From assembly GCF_000196675.2 (NCBI RefSeq), contig NC_015312.1, forward strand, positions 5,224,501-5,288,500: 64,000 nucleotides of DNA, read 5' to 3'. The stretch is from Pseudonocardia benzenivorans CB1190. Lineage in GTDB: Bacteria; Actinomycetota; Actinomycetes; Mycobacteriales; Pseudonocardiaceae. Under the pieces are notes generated by a model. The model ran no database searches and was not told the origin of the DNA. It worked only from the letters and a program-made list of their open reading frames with translations. The position numbers were made by a program, and so were the translations under genes. This document shows positions 59,929 through 64,000 of the stretch, piece by piece. The first letter of the stretch is position 1. Each line of letters starts with the position of its first letter.

Positions 59929-60858
59929 ATGACACAAACCGTCACCTCACCCCGACCTCCGCGACCGGGCGCCGCCGCTGCTCCCGGTACCGCCGGTCCG
60001 GCCGCGTCCGACCTCGGGCGGCTGCTCGCCTCGTGCGTCGACCGGCCGGGCATCGTCTCCGCGATCACGGCGTTCCTGCACGACCGCGGGGCCAACATCA
60101 CCCAGTACGACCAGGAGACCACCGACCCGGTCGGCGGCCGGTTCTTCCAGCGGCTCGTCTTCCACCTCCCCGGGCTGCGCGAACGCCTCCCGCAGCTGGA
60201 GCGTGAGTTCGGCGAGACGGTCGCGCCGCGGTTCGGCATGACCTGGCGGATGCGCGACGTCGACGCCCTCCCGCGGGTCGCCCTGTTCGTGTCGCGGTAC
60301 GACCACTGTCTGCTGGACCTGCTGTGGCGATGGCGTCGCGGGGAGTTCCCGATCGACATCGTCCAGGTGGTGTCGAACCATCCGGACCTCGCCGAGGCGG
60401 TCGCCGGGTTCGGTGTCCCCTACGCGCACATCCCGGTGACCCGGGCGACCAAACCCGAGGCGGAGCAGGCCCAGCTCGACCTGCTGCGCGACCGGGTCGA
60501 CCTCGTCGTCCTCGCGCGGTACATGCAGATCCTGTCCGGGGACCTCCTCGACCGGATCGGCGTCCCCGTCATCAACATCCACCATTCGTTCCTGCCCGCG
60601 TTCGCCGGAGCGAGCCCGTACGACCGGGCCAGGGAACGCGGCGTGAAACTGATCGGCGCGACCGCCCACTACGCGACCGAGGACCTCGACGAGGGCCCGA
60701 TCATCGAACAGGACGTCATCCGGGTGTCGCACCGCCACAACGCCGCCGATCTCGTCCGGCTCGGCGCGGACATCGAGCGCACGGTCCTCGCCCGGGCCGT
60801 GCGCTGGCACTGCGAGGACCGCGTCATGGTGAACGGGCGCACCACGATCGTCTTCTGA
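59929..60858 (+). CDS. purU: Formyltetrahydrofolate deformylase
   Basis: A 309-residue enzyme. The N-terminal ACT-like domain is RLLASCVDRPGIVSAITAFLHDRGANITQYDQETTDPVGGRFFQRLVF, and the formyl-hydrolase domain has LVVLARYMQILSG, INIHHSFLPAFAGASPYDRARERGVKLIGATAHYATEDLDEGPIIEQDVIRV with catalytic Asn/His/Asp. It releases formate from 10-formyl-H4F and regenerates H4F. In this operon it lets oxidised methyl groups leave as formate. A 25-residue Pro/Ala leader precedes the ACT domain; GTG or ATG choices do not change the family. FolD begins 10 bp later. Confidence 0.93.
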   Translation: MTQTVTSPRPPRPGAAAAPGTAGPAASDLGRLLASCVDRPGIVSAITAFLHDRGANITQYDQETTDPVGGRFFQRLVFHLPGLRERLPQLEREFGETVAPRFGMTWRMRDVDALPRVALFVSRYDHCLLDLLWRWRRGEFPIDIVQVVSNHPDLAEAVAGFGVPYAHIPVTRATKPEAEQAQLDLLRDRVDLVVLARYMQILSGDLLDRIGVPVINIHHSFLPAFAGASPYDRARERGVKLIGATAHYATEDLDEGPIIEQDVIRVSHRHNAADLVRLGADIERTVLARAVRWHCEDRVMVNGRTTIVF

Positions 60859-60868
60859 GGAGGAGCAT

Positions 60869-61726
60869 GTGACCGCACGGCTCATCGACGGCAGATCGCT
60901 GGCCGCCCGGGTGCGCGACGAGGTCGCGACGCAGGTCGCCTCGATGGCCGAACCGCCCGGCCTGGCGACGCTGCTCGTCGGGGACGACCCGGCGTCGGAG
61001 ATCTACGTCCGCAACAAGCGACGGCTGTGTACCGAGGTCGGGATGCGCGACCTGCACCGCCATCTGCCCGCCGACGTCACCCAGGCCGAGCTCGCGTCGA
61101 CGATCGCCGGGCTCAACGCCGACCCCGCCGTGACCGGCATCCTGCTGCAGCTGCCGCTGCCGTCGCACCTGCGCCCGGCGGACCTGCTGGAGCTGATCGA
61201 CCCGGACAAGGACGTCGACGGGCTGACCGAGGCCAGCGCGGGCCGGCTCGCACTGGGCAAACCGGGATTGCGGCCGTGCACCCCGTCGGGTGTGGTCCAC
61301 ATCCTCGACCGCGCGGGGGTCGAGCTCAAGGGCAGGCACGCGGTCGTGGTGGGCCGGTCGAACCTCGTCGGGAAACCGCAGGCGCAGCTGCTGCTCGAAC
61401 GCGACGCGACCGTGTCGGTCTGCCACCGCCATACCGCGGACCTGGCCGCGATCACGCGCACCGCCGACGTGCTGGTCGTCGCGGCGGGCGTGCCGCACCT
61501 CGTCGGCGCGGACGCCGTGAAGCCCGGCGCGACGGTGGTCGACGTCGGCATCCACCGCACCGAGGCAGGGTTGTGCGGTGACGTCGACACCGCCGCGGTG
61601 GCCGAGGTCGCCGCCGCGGTCACCCCGGTGCCGGGCGGCGTCGGACCCATGACGATCGCCATGCTGCTGTGGAACACGGTGGCGGCCGCCCGCCTGCAAC
61701 GGGTGGGCGGAACCGCCACGGTGTGA
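60869..61726 (+). CDS. folD: Methylene-H4F dehydrogenase/cyclohydrolase
   Basis: A 285-residue bifunctional enzyme: SEIYVRNKRRLCTEVGM contains the catalytic Lys, GILLQLPLPSHL and DKDVDGLTEASAGRLALGK the substrate loop, VVVGRSNLVGKPQAQLLLERDATVSVCHRHT the NADP site, and TPVPGGVGPMTIAMLL the signature. It converts 5,10-methylene- to 10-formyl-H4F, linking MgdC to PurU. The GTG start is preceded by gaggaggagc. It is the last gene of the operon; the thiolase gene is convergent, 14 bp away. Confidence 0.95.
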   Translation: MTARLIDGRSLAARVRDEVATQVASMAEPPGLATLLVGDDPASEIYVRNKRRLCTEVGMRDLHRHLPADVTQAELASTIAGLNADPAVTGILLQLPLPSHLRPADLLELIDPDKDVDGLTEASAGRLALGKPGLRPCTPSGVVHILDRAGVELKGRHAVVVGRSNLVGKPQAQLLLERDATVSVCHRHTADLAAITRTADVLVVAAGVPHLVGADAVKPGATVVDVGIHRTEAGLCGDVDTAAVAEVAAAVTPVPGGVGPMTIAMLLWNTVAAARLQRVGGTATV

Positions 61727-61740
61727 GGCCGCGCGCCGAC

Positions 61741-62952
61741 TCAGCCCAGGCGCTCGTAGATGGTGGCGTTGGCGGTGCCACCCGCCTCGCACATCGTCTG
61801 CAGCCCGAAGCGACCGCCCGTCTGCTCGAGGACGCCCAGCAGCGTCGTCGCGAGGCGGGCGCCGCTGGCGCCGAGGGGGTGGCCGATCGAGATCGCGCCC
61901 CCGTTGACGTTCACCCTCGCCGGGTCCGCGCCCGTCTCCTTCAGCCACGACAGCACGACGGGCGCGAAGGCCTCGTTGACCTCGAAGGCGTCGATGTCGG
62001 CGATCGAGAGCCCGGACCTGGCGAGCACCTTCGCGGTGGCGGGGATGACGCCGGTCAGCATGTAGACCGGGTCGTCGCCCACCGCGACCGCGGTGTGGAT
62101 CCGCGCCCGTGGCGTCCAGCCGTGGGCGGCCGCGACCTCGCTGGTGGTGATCAGCAGCGCGGCCGACCCGTCGTTGTACGGGCTGGAGCTGCCGGCGGTG
62201 ACCTTCCAGTCGATGTCACCGAAACGCTCGGTCCAGCGCTCGGCTGCGAACGGGGTCCGCAGTCCGGCGAGGGCCTCGAGGGTCGTCCCGGGCCGGACGG
62301 TCTCGTCGACGTCCAGGGTCGACACCGAACCGTCGGGATGGGTGACCTTCAGCGCGGCCACCTCGGCGGCGAACCGGCCCTCCCGCCACGCGGTCGCGGC
62401 GCGGACGTGGCTCAGGTGGGCGAACTCGTCGAGCTCGGCGCGGGAGAGCTCCCACCGTCGCGCGATCAGCTCGGCGCTCACGCCCTGCGGGACCAGCCCA
62501 CCCGGGTAGCGGTCGGCGATCGTCGGTCCGTGCACGTCGACCTGCTTCCCGCCGACGGTGAACTGGCTGCCGATCGGGATGCGACTCATCGACTCCACCC
62601 CGGAGGCGACGACGATGTCGTACGCCCCCGCCACGACCCCCTGCGCGGCGAAGCTGATCGCCTGCTGGCTGCTGCCGCACTGGCGGTCGACCGTCACGCC
62701 CGGCACCGACTCGGGCAGCCCGGCGGCCAGCGCGGCGTAGCGCGTGGTGTTGCCGCTCTGCTCCCCGACCTGGCCGACCGCGCCGCCGATGACGTCGTCG
62801 ATCTCGGCCGGATCGAGGCCGTCCACCCGCGCCAGCAGGCTGCGGATGGCGTGCGCGTGCAGGTCCACCGGATGGACGTCGTGGTATGCCCCGCCCGGCT
62901 TGCCCTTGCCCAACGGCGTCCGCACCGCCTCCACGATCACCGCGTCCCGCAT
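61741..62952 (-). CDS. Acetyl-CoA acetyltransferase (thiolase)
   Basis: A 403-residue thiolase: VTVDRQCGSSQQAISFAAQGVVAG holds the acyl-binding Cys near residue 90, NVNGGAISIGHPLGASGAR the catalytic His, and GLQTMCEAGGTANATIYE the second Cys. It either cleaves 3-ketoacyl-CoA in beta-oxidation or condenses acetyl-CoA. ATG 62952 is directly followed upstream by two TetR-like operators, so expression is probably induced by an acyl-CoA or other ligand. Not functionally tied to the methylamine operon that it converges with. Confidence 0.95.
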   Translation of the reverse strand: MRDAVIVEAVRTPLGKGKPGGAYHDVHPVDLHAHAIRSLLARVDGLDPAEIDDVIGGAVGQVGEQSGNTTRYAALAAGLPESVPGVTVDRQCGSSQQAISFAAQGVVAGAYDIVVASGVESMSRIPIGSQFTVGGKQVDVHGPTIADRYPGGLVPQGVSAELIARRWELSRAELDEFAHLSHVRAATAWREGRFAAEVAALKVTHPDGSVSTLDVDETVRPGTTLEALAGLRTPFAAERWTERFGDIDWKVTAGSSSPYNDGSAALLITTSEVAAAHGWTPRARIHTAVAVGDDPVYMLTGVIPATAKVLARSGLSIADIDAFEVNEAFAPVVLSWLKETGADPARVNVNGGAISIGHPLGASGARLATTLLGVLEQTGGRFGLQTMCEAGGTANATIYERLG

Positions 62953-63539
62953 GGCCACCTCCGCCTCGTCGCAGCGGACCGATCGGTCCGTGACGTTGAG
63001 GGTGCGCTCCGGGGACGACGCGTTCAAGACATGGGGGACCGATCGGTCCGTCTCGTTGCTCACATTCGTGCATTCGGCCGACGCCCGGCGCGCCACGGCG
63101 ACGCGGCCGGCGTGCCAAGTGGCTCGCAATGACCGGACATTCGAGCGGTACCGAACGAATGCGGTGCACACCACATCCCCGTCCGGCGTCTTGACAGCGA
63201 TGCGGCCCGCCGCGTTCAGTTGAACCGTCCATCCAGAGCGGCCGAGAGACCGGGCTCGTCGACGTCGCAGCAACCACGCGCCACCGCGCGGGGTGCTAAC
63301 GCCCGGAACGATGGGAGTTCCCGTGCGCCGAGCGTGCCCGCCCGCCCCTGCGCCCGGTCCCGGCGTGCTGACCCGGCGCCGCCACCTCGACCTCTGCCGC
63401 CTCCGCGCCGCCGCCGGTCGCTGACGGTCGTCCGTCCCCCGGCCGACGGGCCGGACCGCGCTCGGCGCCCCCGCGTTCCGGGGCCGCCGTCCGCCGTCCC
63501 GGCCCCGGTGCCGTCCGTCCGGATCCGCCTGGAGGCAGC
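62953..63539. other. 587-bp divergent intergenic region
   Basis: Holds the two palindromes listed separately. Between 63060 and 63530 no gene is supported: reading frames on both strands are low-complexity (Arg/Pro/Ala) and lack ribosome sites. The last 10 bases carry ggaggc for the flavoprotein gene. Confidence 0.6.
62976..63049. promoter_or_regulatory. Two identical TetR-like palindromes upstream of the thiolase gene
   Basis: GGACCGATCGGTCC occurs exactly twice, at 62976-62989 and 63036-63049, each flanked by a G on the right. Centre distance is 60 bp. The perfect 14-bp palindrome resembles operators of TetR-family regulators of fatty-acid genes in actinobacteria. No TetR gene is in the window. 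Confidence 0.75.
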
Positions 63540-64000
63540 ATGTCCCGACCCGCACTCGTCCCTGCAGCCCGCTCGGCCGTGCCCGGTCCACCATCCGATG
63601 TGGACGTCGTCGTCGTGGGTGCCGGCGTCGTCGGCGCGGCAACGGCCTGGCAGCTCGCGAGCCGTGGCGTCGAGGTGCTGCTCGTCGACCGCTTCGGCCC
63701 GGGGCACAACCGTGGCGCGTCGCACGGGACCAGCCGCATCTACCGCCAGACCTACGTCGCGGCGCCCTACCTGCGGCTCGCGGTCGAGGCCTTCGAGCTG
63801 TGGCGATGTCTCGAGGACGTCACCGGCGCGGCGTTGCTCCAGGTCACCGGCGGTGTCGACCACGGGGACCGCTCGGCGACGACCGCCCTCGCCGGCTCCC
63901 TCGCCGCGCACGGCATCGCCCACCACTGGCTCGACCCGCAGCAGGCCCGCGAGCGGTGGCCGGGCATGCGTTTCTCCGGGCCGGTCCTCGTGCAGCCCGA
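63540..64000 (+). CDS. FAD-dependent oxidoreductase, monomeric sarcosine oxidase/MTOX type (truncated by window end)
   Basis: The gene starts at ATG 63540 after ctggaggca and continues past the window, with 153 codons visible. VDVVVVGAGVVGAATAWQLASRGVEVLLVDRFGPGHNRGASHGTSRIYRQTYVAAPYLRLAVEAFELW matches the FAD-binding start of MSOX/N-methyltryptophan oxidase: the GxGxxG loop, then the HGxSRIxR block. These enzymes oxidise N-methyl amino acids such as sarcosine to the free amine and formaldehyde. Proximity to the N-methylglutamate operon suggests a further role in N-methyl catabolism. Confidence 0.88.
   Translation, partial: MSRPALVPAARSAVPGPPSDVDVVVVGAGVVGAATAWQLASRGVEVLLVDRFGPGHNRGASHGTSRIYRQTYVAAPYLRLAVEAFELWRCLEDVTGAALLQVTGGVDHGDRSATTALAGSLAAHGIAHHWLDPQQARERWPGMRFSGPVLVQP

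Overview
The window is about 64 kb of very GC-rich DNA with tightly packed genes, frequent GTG starts and many overlapping start and stop codons. The gene families present (DUF1876, DUF3040, a BlaI/M56 pair, an LAL-type LuxR regulator, a SEDS-PBP wall-synthesis protein) point to an actinobacterium. A relative of Pseudonocardia is plausible, but this is inferred from gene content only; no rRNA or other taxonomic marker is present.

Layout. (1) 1-12.8 kb is ordinary envelope and housekeeping content: a truncated polysaccharide deacetylase, a GT28-like glycosyltransferase, a DedA-PAP2 fusion, a second PAP2 protein, a BlaI repressor with an M56 peptidase that carries an expanded Ala-Phe-Ala-Leu-Pro repeat, a natural SEDS-transpeptidase fusion, and small conserved proteins. 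(2) 12.9-29.2 kb is the most unusual part. Three transcription units begin with the same roughly 50-bp promoter-like element: an aliphatic-amidase relative without catalytic Lys and Cys; an acetate-type transporter with FmdB-like and formamidase (FmdA) genes; and a leftward operon encoding two divergent tubulin/FtsZ-like proteins, three small paralogous proteins, a sigma-factor-like protein and a FhuF-like iron-sulfur protein. Between them lie a MarR regulator, an AmiC-like amide sensor interrupted by an amber codon, a DUF255 thioredoxin-domain protein, an IS630-type element inserted exactly at the formamidase stop codon, and an atypical LuxR regulator. I read this as an amide-linked regulon that includes a paired tubulin-like system. 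I know of no description of such a system and cannot search for one.

(3) 29.4-32.5 kb holds a CPA1-type Na+/H+ antiporter, a conserved 154-residue protein, a frameshifted small zinc-ribbon gene and a small membrane protein. (4) 32.7-43.4 kb looks like an accessory catabolic island: FAD monooxygenase, sulfurtransferase, HSL-type esterase, PucR-like regulator, metallo-beta-lactamase-fold hydrolase, enoyl-CoA hydratase, class III CoA-transferase, amidohydrolase and acyl-CoA synthetase. (5) 43.4-49.5 kb has a hydrolase-glycosyltransferase fusion, a methyltransferase and a large LAL regulator.

(6) 49.5-61.7 kb is a coherent one-carbon/methylamine module. A FadR-type regulator is divergent from mgsABC (N-methylglutamate synthase), gmaS (gamma-glutamylmethylamide synthetase), mgdABCD (heterotetrameric N-methylglutamate dehydrogenase/sarcosine-oxidase type), purU and folD. 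Methylamine would be loaded onto glutamate, oxidised to a tetrahydrofolate-bound C1 unit, and passed through FolD and PurU to formate. (7) The right end has a thiolase behind two identical TetR-like palindromes and the start of a monomeric sarcosine-oxidase-type flavoprotein that runs off the window.
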